Assembly: GCA_900552365.1 (NCBI GenBank)
Contig: URZP01000021.1
Location: 1 to 17,893, forward strand
DNA: 17,893 nt
Origin: an uncultured Coriobacteriaceae bacterium
GTDB lineage: Bacteria > Actinomycetota > Coriobacteriia > Coriobacteriales > Eggerthellaceae
Reading direction: 5' to 3'
The position numbers and the translations under genes were made by a program. Shown in pieces: positions 1 through 7,082 of the stretch. Numbering within the stretch: the first letter of the stretch is position 1; every line of letters begins with the position of its first letter. The notes under the pieces are model-generated. The model had not been told where the DNA came from and ran no database searches. It saw only the letters and a list, made by a program, of their open reading frames with translations.

Positions 1-161
1 CGCGCGGTTTCGAGTCGCACGAGCGCCCTTAAGGCAACGGCGCTACCCACCAGCAATTAGCGGCTCGCTTTCCAATCACGCAGCCATCCCCGGCCGCGTC
101 TGTCCTGCCCGCCTTGCAGCCGCCGACGTCAGCCAATGCGTCGCAGCCCTCGCGCTAAACC
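1..161. other. Unassigned edge region, possibly the 3' end of a truncated gene
   Basis: No gene can be assigned. All three plus-strand frames enter from the window edge open. One stops at 28-30 and another at 58-60. The frame that stops at 28-30 reopens and stops again at 156-158, just before the hairpin at 162; that stretch reads as an Ala/Pro/Ser/Gln-rich peptide with GC-rich third codon positions. It has no ATG start, so it could be the tail of a gene lying to the left, possibly with a frameshift, or simply noncoding sequence. I see no tRNA and no clear promoter here. Confidence 0.25.
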
Positions 162-192
162 GACGATGGGCGCCAATTCGGCGCCCATCGTC
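162..192. other. Perfect 13-bp inverted repeat (hairpin)
   Basis: GACGATGGGCGCC at 162-174 pairs perfectly with GGCGCCCATCGTC at 180-192 around a 5-base loop (AATTC). It is strong enough to act as a transcription barrier. Neither side has a clean T-run, however: the plus side continues TCATCAAAAAG and the minus side GGTTTAGCG. It may be the stem of a terminator for a plus-strand gene ending left of it, or a back-up to the adjacent minus-strand terminator at 198-236. Confidence 0.5.
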
Positions 193-197
193 TCATC

Positions 198-236
198 AAA
201 AAGAAAAAACGAGTCGGACCAAAAAGGCCCGACTCG
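198..236 (-). terminator. Rho-independent terminator after tRNA-Arg
   Basis: On the minus strand the sequence forms CGAGTCGG pairing with CCGACTCG (229-236 with 210-217), with one A-C mismatch and two further G-C pairs above it. It is followed directly by a T-tract, TTTTTTCTTTTT (209 down to 198). It lies 8 bases beyond the CCA end of tRNA-Arg and is probably also the end of any readthrough transcript from pknB. Confidence 0.88.
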
Positions 237-244
237 ATTGTTCA

Positions 245-320
245 TGGTGCCCCAGATACGATTCGAACGTACGACACCCGCTTTAGGAGAGCGGTGCTCT
301 ATCCCCTGAGCTACTGAGGC
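245..320 (-). tRNA. tRNA-Arg (anticodon CCU)
   Basis: The minus-strand sequence folds as a complete cloverleaf. The acceptor arms are GCCTCAG/CTGGGGC, the D-arm region is TAGCTCAGGGGATAGAGCA, and the anticodon stem CCGCT/AGCGG encloses the loop CTCCTAA, so the anticodon is CCT and reads AGG. The T-arm is GTACG-TTCGAAT-CGTAT. The discriminator is A and the 3' CCA is encoded (245-247). The gene sits 51 bp downstream of pknB on the same strand, followed by its own strong terminator. Confidence 0.95.
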
Positions 321-371
321 GAATCCGCAACATCGCGCTTGGCGATGTGCAGAAGGTATTGTATCAAATAC
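321..371 (-). promoter_or_regulatory. Spacer between pknB and tRNA-Arg: -10-like box and small hairpin
   Basis: The 51-base spacer has a TACAAT hexamer on the minus strand (358-363) that could be the -10 box of a tRNA promoter, but no good -35 sits 16-18 bases upstream of it. A 7-bp hairpin (330-336 with 342-348, loop GCTTG) follows without a T-run, so it does not look like a terminator for pknB. The tRNA may therefore be made from its own weak promoter, by readthrough from the pknB operon, or both. Confidence 0.3.
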
Positions 372-2393
372 TTAGTGCGAGGCAGCACCCGAAGCGCCAG
401 AAGAACTAGACGTCTTCGTGAACTCCACGGTAATGGACGTATCTGCCGTCACGTTGCTGATGCTGAACGTGCCGCCTGAAGCGCCGACGTTGTAGCGATC
501 GCCGTAGTTGTCGTACACGCTGGAAACCGTGTAACCCGCACTAGGCGTTACCGTGAACGACGCGCTGCCGCCGTTGTCAACGGTCAAGCTGGACGGAGAA
601 ACCGAGCCGCCTGTACCAGCCGAAGCGGACACGCTGTGCGTGGACTTGCCCGTGCTGACAGTCAAGTTGATGGTGTCGCCTTCCTTCTGCGAGCTGCCGG
701 CCTCGGGCGTCTGGCCAATAACCTTGCCCTGGTCAACCGTGCTGCTGCTTTCATACTGCGTGGTTACCTTGAAGCCCGCGTTCTGCAGGATGGCCATGGC
801 GTCGCCCTCGGACTTGCCCTTCACATCGGGAACGTCCTTGCCCTCCTTACCAGCGGAAAGGTAGTACGTGATGGTTGCACCCTTGGAAACCTTCGAACCT
901 GCAGCCGGCTCCTGACGTGCGACATGGTTCTTGTCGATGGAGTCAGAGTACTCGGCAGTGCCCGACGCGTCCTTCAAGCCAAGCTTCTGCAGGGCGGCAC
1001 GAGCCTCCTTGGCGGTCATGTTCTCCAAATCGGGGACGGTGACCTGCTCGCCTCCCTGCGAAATGACCAAGTTCACCTTAGCTCCGTCGTTGGCCTTGGT
1101 CTCGCCCTTCGGATCCTGGCTGATAACCTTGCCTGCCTCGACCTTCTCGTCGTAAGCCTCGGTGATGTTGCCAACCTGCAAGCCGGCGCCGGTGATGGCG
1201 GCCGTAGCCTCGGCCTGCGTCTTGCCCACAACGTTGGGCACGGTGATGTCGCCCGAACCGCGCGACAGAAGCGCGAATGCAACAACCGCGATGACTGCGA
1301 TGACGGCCACGACGGCGATTGCCACCGCAGCACCCTTCTTGCCGCCCTTCTTGCTGGCAGTTGCGTCCTCGCGATAGCTCTTGCTTGCATGGCCGTTTCC
1401 GTGGTCGACGCCGCAACCGTTGCTGTGACCGCCCTGGCCGTACTGCTGATCAACCGAAGGCATGACCGAGGTTTTCTCGGCGGCATACGCGGGGCTGATA
1501 GGCGGCACGTCCGGCACGCCGATAACGGCAGTGCGGGCGCCGTTGAAATCGCCGAACGCAACGGGACGGCCCGCCAGGTAGTCGTTCAAAGCGGAACGCA
1601 TTTCCTGAGCGGTAGCGAAACGGTTAGCAGGGTCCTTCTCGATGGCCCTCATGATGATGGCCTCGAGCGACGGATCGATGCTGGGGTTGATCTGGCTAGG
1701 CGGAACAGGCATCTCCTGAACCTGCTTCATAGCCACGCTGACGGCGTCGGGGCCGTCAAACGGCAGCTGCCCGGTAACCGACTCGTACATGACGATGCCC
1801 AGCGAGTAGATGTCGCTGGCCGAAGTAAGCTCCTTGCCCTGAGCTTGCTCGGGCGAGATGTAGTGGGCAGTGCCCAGAACGGCACCGGTCTTATCGGCGT
1901 TGCTGTTCTTGGCACGGGCGATGCCGAAGTCCATGACCTTCACGTTGCCGTCGGGCTGGACCATGATGTTTTGCGGCTTGATGTCGCGATGGATGATGTC
2001 CATGTTGTGCGCGACCGAAAGGGCCTGGCAAACCTGCGAGCCGATTTCGGCGACCTTGCGCTGGTTGATGGCGCCGCGCTGCTTGATGGCGGTTTTAAGG
2101 TCGGAGCCGCGTACGTATTCCATGACGATGTAGTACGTGCCCGAGTCCTGACCCCAGTCGTACACGTTCACGATGTAGGGGCTGGAAAGGTTGGCAGCAG
2201 ACGCCGCTTCCTGGCGGAAACGCGCAGTGAACTGCTCGTCCTCGGCGTACTGAGGCAGCATCACCTTAACGGCGACGGTACGGCCCAACACGTTGTCCTG
2301 GGCGCGATAAACCTCTGCCATGCCACCGACGCCTACACGCTCGATGATTTGATAGCGGTTGTTCAACGTCCGCCCGATTAGATTCTCTGCCAC
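372..2393 (-). CDS. pknB: PASTA-domain Ser/Thr protein kinase (PknB type)
   Basis: A membrane receptor kinase that couples cell-wall state to phosphorylation of division and wall-synthesis proteins. Residues 14-275 are a Hanks-type kinase: Gly loop GVGGMAEV (21-28), catalytic Lys43, HRDIKPQN (135-142, Asp137), DFG (155-157) and an activation segment running to SPE (180-182). A juxtamembrane region rich in Gly, His and Lys leads to one membrane helix (about 354-377). Three PASTA repeats follow (about 383-447, 451-515, 518-582), where Mycobacterium PknB has four. Residues 586-658 form a different, Ser/Gly-rich beta-type domain, then a Ser-rich tail. The start is GTG at 2393-2391, chosen for AAAGGAG seven bases upstream. 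It is the last gene of the fhaA operon, 143 bp behind rodA-pbpA. All catalytic residues are present. No second kinase (pknA) is seen in the window. Confidence 0.95.
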   Translation of the reverse strand: MAENLIGRTLNNRYQIIERVGVGGMAEVYRAQDNVLGRTVAVKVMLPQYAEDEQFTARFRQEAASAANLSSPYIVNVYDWGQDSGTYYIVMEYVRGSDLKTAIKQRGAINQRKVAEIGSQVCQALSVAHNMDIIHRDIKPQNIMVQPDGNVKVMDFGIARAKNSNADKTGAVLGTAHYISPEQAQGKELTSASDIYSLGIVMYESVTGQLPFDGPDAVSVAMKQVQEMPVPPSQINPSIDPSLEAIIMRAIEKDPANRFATAQEMRSALNDYLAGRPVAFGDFNGARTAVIGVPDVPPISPAYAAEKTSVMPSVDQQYGQGGHSNGCGVDHGNGHASKSYREDATASKKGGKKGAAVAIAVVAVIAVIAVVAFALLSRGSGDITVPNVVGKTQAEATAAITGAGLQVGNITEAYDEKVEAGKVISQDPKGETKANDGAKVNLVISQGGEQVTVPDLENMTAKEARAALQKLGLKDASGTAEYSDSIDKNHVARQEPAAGSKVSKGATITYYLSAGKEGKDVPDVKGKSEGDAMAILQNAGFKVTTQYESSSTVDQGKVIGQTPEAGSSQKEGDTINLTVSTGKSTHSVSASAGTGGSVSPSSLTVDNGGSASFTVTPSAGYTVSSVYDNYGDRYNVGASGGTFSISNVTADTSITVEFTKTSSSSGASGAASH

Positions 2394-2422
2394 CTTGGTG
2401 CTCCTTTAAAACCCCTTTGTAA

Positions 2423-2460
2423 GGTCGCAAGACATTATATTCTGAAAATGCCCTGCGACC
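2423..2460 (-). promoter_or_regulatory. RNA hairpin in the pknB leader, with an embedded TATAAT
   Basis: In minus-strand RNA, GGTCGCAGGGCATT (2460-2447) pairs with AATGTCTTGCGACC (2436-2423) over 14 consecutive pairs around a 10-base loop. Two of the pairs are G-U wobbles. In plus-strand RNA these would be A-C mismatches, so the structure favours minus-strand RNA, the strand of the operon. It ends 29 bases before the pknB start and is not followed by a T-run, so it is not a standard terminator. It could affect mRNA processing, stability or partial attenuation. The sequence TATAAT (2439-2434) lies at its 3' arm and could be the -10 of an internal pknB promoter, but no convincing -35 stands 16-18 bases upstream. 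Confidence 0.55.
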
Positions 2461-2536
2461 GCGCCTTTCATCTAAATCTTGCCTGTTGGTTAACAAATCG
2501 CGTTACCCAACGAATCTTCTGGTCAACAATCGGCTG

Positions 2537-5293
2537 CTACAGCAGACCTTCTGTCTTCAATGCGGTCATGATGACCTGACGCGCCCTTGCCGCGCCGTCG
2601 CCCTCGGTTCCGTCTTGCTCAAGAACGATGGCGACCACGACCTTCGGGTTGTCCGCAGGAGCCATGCCCACGAACCAGCTATCGTCCTTGGCTTTGCCCG
2701 TCTCGGCAGTGCCCGTCTTGCCCGCGATCTCGACACCCGAGATCTGAACAGCGGTACCCGTGCCGTTCGAAACGACGCCCTTCAGCACTTCCTTAACGCG
2801 ATCCGCGGTTGACTTGCTAATAGCCTGCGAAAGAACGCTGGGAGACGCGGTGTAGCTGCGCTCGCCGTTCGAGTTGTACACATTCTGGACCAGATACGGG
2901 GTCATGACCTTGCCGTCGTTCGCGATGCCGCAGCCAACCAGGGCCATCTGCAGAACGCTTGTGTACGGACCGATCTGGGAATGCGCGCCAACAGGCTGGC
3001 CGGCAGCCGCCCACGCCGTTTCCCACGTGGTCATTTCCTTCGGATTGGTCATCAGCGACATGGCCGTGGGCAAGTCGAAGCTGATCTTGCTGTCGAAGCC
3101 GAACCCATCGGCGCCCTTCACCAACGCGGATGCGCCGATCTGAACGCCCAACTGACCGAACACGGTGTTGGAAGACCACGCCGTTGCCTGCGCGAGCGTC
3201 TGGCGCCCATAGTTGTTGCTGTCGAAATTGGTGACCGCCGCGCCGCCGATCTCCATCGTGCCCGGCGAATCGAACACGGTGTTCTCGTCAGCGACGTTGT
3301 TCTCAAGCGCCGTTGCCAGCGTGACCATCTTGAAGGTGGATCCCGGTGCGTACAGCGACTGCGTTGCGCGGTTGATCAGCGATCCCGATGAGGAATCGTT
3401 CGAGCTGGCCTTGATAACGCTTTCGAAGTCGGCGGTGCTGTACGCGGGCGACGAAGCCATGGCCAACACGGCGCCGGTCTCGGGGTCCATCACGATGCAT
3501 GCGCCGGTTTGACCCGCAAGCGCATCCTGGGCAGCCTGCTGAATGGTGGTGTTCAGCGTAAGCACGACGTCGTTGCCAGTTTGCTTGCTGCCCGACATAG
3601 CCGCCAGCACGTCGCTCCACGACGCGTACGAGCGATTGCCCTGCAGGATGTCGTTCTGCGACGCCTCGATGCCGCTGGTTCCGTACGTCTGCGAGTAGTA
3701 GCCAATGACGTGGGCCGCAAGATCGCCCGCGGGGTACACGCGCGAATACGTTCCGTTGCCGTTATCCACGCTTTCGGCAAGAACCGTGCCGTCATACGTG
3801 GTGATGGCACCGCGCTTGATGTTCGTTTGCTTCGCGATGGTGTGGTTGTTGGACGGCATGGTCTGATAGTCCTTGGCCTGAACGACCATGATCAATGTCA
3901 GATTCGCGACCAAAACCACGAAGGCCAGTGAGAACACCATGATGGCGTTTGTCAGACGTTTGCCCAACGCCACGCGACCAAGGACGCTGTTCGAGCTGAC
4001 GATTCCCGTGCCCGAAGTCATCTCAGCCTCAACGCCGGTAGCCTCGTCGCCGCAACGCAACAGGAATCCAACTGCGATGAAACTGGACAGAAGCGACGAA
4101 CCACCCTGGCTCATGAACGGCAAAGTCAGACCCGTCAGCGGGATAAGCCCCGTGACGCCACCCACGATGATGAACGCCTGAAGGACAATGGTGGTGGTCA
4201 GGCCCACGGCCACGAACGACGCAAAGTCGCTCTTCGCGCGGGCAGCGGTTGCAAAGCCGCGGATGGCGAAGCTCAGGAACAGCAGCAGAACGCCCGCCGC
4301 ACCCAGAAGGCCGATCTCCTCGGCAACGGCCGCGAAGATGAAGTCTGACTCGACAACCGGGATCTGATCGGCCAAACCGCGGCCGATGCCGCAGCCGAAC
4401 AGGTCGCCGTCGGCGATGGAGAACAGCGCCTGCACCATCTGATAGCCCGTACCCTGCGCGTCGGCGAAAGGATCGAGCCAGTTGTTAACGCGAACCTGCA
4501 CGTGGCCGAACGCGAAGAACGCGCCAACGAAGCCCACGGATATCATCAACACGCCCACGATCAGGTAGAACTTCTTGCCCGTGGCCACGTACAACATGGC
4601 CAGGAAGACGAAGAAGAACACCATAGCGCTGCCCAGGTCGCGCTCGAACACGACGATGAGCAACGCAACCACCCACATAAGAAGCATGGGGGCAAGCGTG
4701 CGGATATCAGGCAGGCGGAACGGACCTACGCGGTAGGTGAACACACTGAGCAGCTCGCGGTTCTTTGCCAGGTAACCCGCCAAGAACAGGACGATCACGA
4801 TCTTCGCGATCTCGCCCGGCTGGAACGAGAACGATCCGATATGCAGCCAAATACGGCTGCCGTAGATCTCTTGGCCAAGGCCCGGGACGATCGGCGACAG
4901 CAGCAAAATGAAGCCAACGACCATGAACGTGTATTTGTAGTTGGCAAGCTTCTCGAAGTTCTTCGAGATGGCCAAAATGACGATCATGCTGAAAATGCCC
5001 ACGAACAGCCACATGACCTGGCCTTCTGCCAGGTTCGGGGCCAGACGCGTGACGAACGCGATACCGATGCCCGATAGCGCGAAAGTAATAGGCAGAATGG
5101 CAGGGTCGGCACCCGGTGCCAAAAAACGCGTTGCCACATGGGCGATGACGAATGCGACGAACAGGCAGATGGGCACTTCAAGAGCCTTGAAACCCAAGAT
5201 CTGGCCCTCGTTCATGGCAAGCATCGCGAACAGCACGATGACGAACGGGGCGGCAATGCACAGTAGCGCAAGCTCTAAATTACGGCGCGTCAT
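2537..5293 (-). CDS. rodA-pbpA: Fused SEDS glycosyltransferase (RodA/FtsW) and class B penicillin-binding transpeptidase
   Basis: One 918-residue frame carries both enzymes that polymerise and cross-link peptidoglycan. Residues 1-415 are a multi-helix SEDS protein: EIAKIV (161-166), NWLDPF (271-276), GTGYQMVQALF (281-291), and SDFIFAAVAEEIG (316-328), whose Asp317 matches the essential SEDS aspartate. A linker (about 416-447) leads into a further membrane helix (448-471), then a bPBP: RGAITTYDG (494-502), SxxK as STFK (652-655, Ser652 nucleophile), SSN (707-709) and KTG (859-861). In Mycobacterium the same two proteins come from adjacent genes, rodA and pbpA, whose combined length is about this size. 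No stop or restart is visible at the junction. ATG overlaps the pstP stop as ATGA, implying coupled translation. It ends with TAG, 143 bp before pknB. Both active sites look intact. Confidence 0.93.
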   Translation of the reverse strand: MTRRNLELALLCIAAPFVIVLFAMLAMNEGQILGFKALEVPICLFVAFVIAHVATRFLAPGADPAILPITFALSGIGIAFVTRLAPNLAEGQVMWLFVGIFSMIVILAISKNFEKLANYKYTFMVVGFILLLSPIVPGLGQEIYGSRIWLHIGSFSFQPGEIAKIVIVLFLAGYLAKNRELLSVFTYRVGPFRLPDIRTLAPMLLMWVVALLIVVFERDLGSAMVFFFVFLAMLYVATGKKFYLIVGVLMISVGFVGAFFAFGHVQVRVNNWLDPFADAQGTGYQMVQALFSIADGDLFGCGIGRGLADQIPVVESDFIFAAVAEEIGLLGAAGVLLLFLSFAIRGFATAARAKSDFASFVAVGLTTTIVLQAFIIVGGVTGLIPLTGLTLPFMSQGGSSLLSSFIAVGFLLRCGDEATGVEAEMTSGTGIVSSNSVLGRVALGKRLTNAIMVFSLAFVVLVANLTLIMVVQAKDYQTMPSNNHTIAKQTNIKRGAITTYDGTVLAESVDNGNGTYSRVYPAGDLAAHVIGYYSQTYGTSGIEASQNDILQGNRSYASWSDVLAAMSGSKQTGNDVVLTLNTTIQQAAQDALAGQTGACIVMDPETGAVLAMASSPAYSTADFESVIKASSNDSSSGSLINRATQSLYAPGSTFKMVTLATALENNVADENTVFDSPGTMEIGGAAVTNFDSNNYGRQTLAQATAWSSNTVFGQLGVQIGASALVKGADGFGFDSKISFDLPTAMSLMTNPKEMTTWETAWAAAGQPVGAHSQIGPYTSVLQMALVGCGIANDGKVMTPYLVQNVYNSNGERSYTASPSVLSQAISKSTADRVKEVLKGVVSNGTGTAVQISGVEIAGKTGTAETGKAKDDSWFVGMAPADNPKVVVAIVLEQDGTEGDGAARARQVIMTALKTEGLL

Positions 5294-6576
5294 TGGGCAC
5301 CGCCCGTCTTCGCCGAGGTCGAGCCCGTGGCGGGCGCGATGCCCGTGGCGGTGCCGGTCGCGCTTACGCCCGTTGCGCTCGAGGCCGCAGATGCAGAATC
5401 CGAAGAAGCAGAACCTGCGGAAACGGAGTCGGCCTTCTCGGCATCGGCAGAAGGCATCTTCGCAACGGCACGCTCCTCGATGTCGGCACGGTACGACTCA
5501 ACCAAGTCGTACGCGTCATCAAGGCTGTCGCAGCGCAGGCCTTCTTCTATGTTCCCGCGCGCGGTGCTGGAAAGATCTGCCACCGACACGTCGGTTTCTT
5601 CAACCAATTTCGAACAGGCAACTCCCAGAATCTCACCGGGAACTCCCTGATATACAGCAACTTTTCCATCGCTGTTACCCAAAAATGCAACATGGCTGAG
5701 GTACTGGCTGGTTCCCCATGCCGTACCACCCAAGATCAAAACAAGCAGCACGGCGACAAAACCCAGCGTCATCTTCGTGCGACGAGCCAGCTTGCGGCGC
5801 TGCTTTTCGCGCGTGCCCTGCACGTCGGCGACGATAACGGTGACATTGTCCTGGCCGCCTGCAGCAATTGCCTGGTTGACCAGCTGCGATGCGCAACGCT
5901 GCGGGTCGCGGACACGATTCATGACCTCTTCAATGTCATGGTCGAGCACCATACCCGAAAGGCCGTCGGAGCACAGCAGCAACCTGTCTCCCGCCTCGAC
6001 GTTCACCTCGAAGATGTCCGGCCTGGTAGCGGGGTCGTTGCCCAAGGCGCGGGTGATAACCGAGCGCTGCGGATGAACGCGCGCCTCGTCAGGCGTGATG
6101 CGGCCGGCCTCGACCAGCGCCGCAACCAAACTATGGTCGCGGGTGATCTGGCTTAAACGGCCGTGATGCAAAAGATATGCGCGCGAGTCGCCCACCTGGG
6201 CGATGACCAGACGCTCTTCTTCAAGCATGGCCGCAGTGCACGTGGTGCCCATGCCCGCACGACCCTCGCCTGCCACAGCGGCGTCGATGATGGCGCGGTT
6301 GGCTTCTTCGACAGCAGCGGCAAGAACGTCGGGATCGGGATGCTCGGGAGCGTTTTTCGCGATGGTTTCGACGGCGATTTCAGAAGCAACCTCACCCGCG
6401 GCGTGACCGCCCATGCCGTCGGCAACGACGAACAGCGGCGGTGCGACAACCAGCGAATCCTCGTTCTGCTCACGCACGCAACCGACGTCCGTGCGGCTGC
6501 CGAACGTGGTGATGGCACCGCGACGGGTTCGCGGCGTTGAATGATACGAACCGGTGCTTTTCTTCTCGGAGGCCAT
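5290..6576 (-). CDS. pstP: PP2C-family Ser/Thr protein phosphatase (PstP)
   Basis: A metal-dependent phosphatase that reverses PknB phosphorylation. The catalytic PP2C domain (about 22-252) has DVGCVREQNED (30-40), ADGMGGHAAGE (52-62, Asp53), GDSRAY (129-134, Asp130), CSDGLSG (202-208, Asp204) and GQDNVT (241-246, Asp243), so the metal-binding aspartates are all present. A basic stretch (256-268) precedes one membrane helix (about 269-288), which leaves roughly 140 residues outside the cell. The last 55 of these are Ser/Ala/Thr/Gly-rich and probably disordered. The length of 428 is slightly below that of the mycobacterial enzyme. ATG at 6576 overlaps the fhaB stop by one base (TAATG), and its own TGA overlaps the start of rodA-pbpA, so the three genes appear translationally coupled. 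Confidence 0.95.
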   Translation of the reverse strand: MASEKKSTGSYHSTPRTRRGAITTFGSRTDVGCVREQNEDSLVVAPPLFVVADGMGGHAAGEVASEIAVETIAKNAPEHPDPDVLAAAVEEANRAIIDAAVAGEGRAGMGTTCTAAMLEEERLVIAQVGDSRAYLLHHGRLSQITRDHSLVAALVEAGRITPDEARVHPQRSVITRALGNDPATRPDIFEVNVEAGDRLLLCSDGLSGMVLDHDIEEVMNRVRDPQRCASQLVNQAIAAGGQDNVTVIVADVQGTREKQRRKLARRTKMTLGFVAVLLVLILGGTAWGTSQYLSHVAFLGNSDGKVAVYQGVPGEILGVACSKLVEETDVSVADLSSTARGNIEEGLRCDSLDDAYDLVESYRADIEERAVAKMPSADAEKADSVSAGSASSDSASAASSATGVSATGTATGIAPATGSTSAKTGGAQ

Positions 6577-6989
6577 TAGCTATGCCTCACGCGAATGGAG
6601 ACGTCGCCAACGTTGACGACGTCGTTGTTGCGAAGCGCGCACGGCTCGGAGATGCGCTGGCCGTTGACGGCGGTTCCGTTGGTGGATCCCAAATCCTCGA
6701 CGAACAGATTCTGACCCATCAGCGAAAAACGAGCATGACGTGCGGAAACATAGCCTGCACCAATGACGATGTCTGCGTTAGGGGAACGGCCGACGATAAC
6801 GGGCCCGCGCACGACGATGGAAACGCCGCGCAATTCCTTAGGGCCTTTCTCGACCGAAAGGTTCCAGGTGCGCTCTTTTTTGCGCTGTCCGCGCACCAGA
6901 CCGATTCCCGTTTTCACAATGGCGAACAGGAACAGGTACAGCAATGCCACGAACAGCAGACGTCCAACGAGCAAAACGACGTCTATCAA
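6576..6989 (-). CDS. fhaB: Membrane-anchored FHA-domain protein (FhaB/FipA type)
   Basis: A small phosphothreonine-reading adaptor of 137 residues. An N-terminal membrane helix (about 4-25) and a basic stretch (34-40) place the FHA domain (about 57-134) in the cytoplasm. FHA hallmarks are present: GRSP (67-70), SARHAR (82-87) and GSTNGTAVNG (101-110). In Mycobacterium, FhaB (FipA) binds phosphorylated partners of the PknA/PknB pathway and links FtsZ and FtsQ; that role is transferred by homology and gene position. The start is TTG (6989-6987), chosen because GAGGAGG lies about five bases upstream and no ATG or GTG is better placed. The TTG start and the TAATG join to pstP suggest that expression is tuned at translation. 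Confidence 0.92.
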   Translation of the reverse strand: MIDVVLLVGRLLFVALLYLFLFAIVKTGIGLVRGQRKKERTWNLSVEKGPKELRGVSIVVRGPVIVGRSPNADIVIGAGYVSARHARFSLMGQNLFVEDLGSTNGTAVNGQRISEPCALRNNDVVNVGDVSIRVRHS

Positions 6990-7050
6990 TGGGGCCTCCT
7001 CGTTTAGCGGTTTGCGATTGATGTAGGGTTGCTAGCCGTGAAAGCGTTGA

Positions 7051-7070
7051 GCCTGCTTGCTTCAGCAGGC
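7051..7070 (-). other. Small hairpin between fhaA and fhaB
   Basis: GCCTGCT/AGCAGGC forms a 7-bp stem (7051-7057 with 7064-7070) with a 6-base loop, 13 bases after the fhaA stop codon. It has no T-run on the minus strand, so a full terminator is unlikely. It may protect the fhaA 3' end or set a modest difference in level between fhaA and the genes that follow. The 93-bp gap otherwise holds only the fhaB ribosome-binding site. Confidence 0.4.
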
Positions 7071-7082
7071 CGTTTAAGCGGA

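Noticed and set aside
636..2381. Long open frame of 581 codons on the plus strand opposite pknB
   Set aside because: It is antisense to a kinase with complete motifs. The translation has no recognisable domain and it has no ribosome-binding site. Long antisense frames are expected in GC-rich genes.
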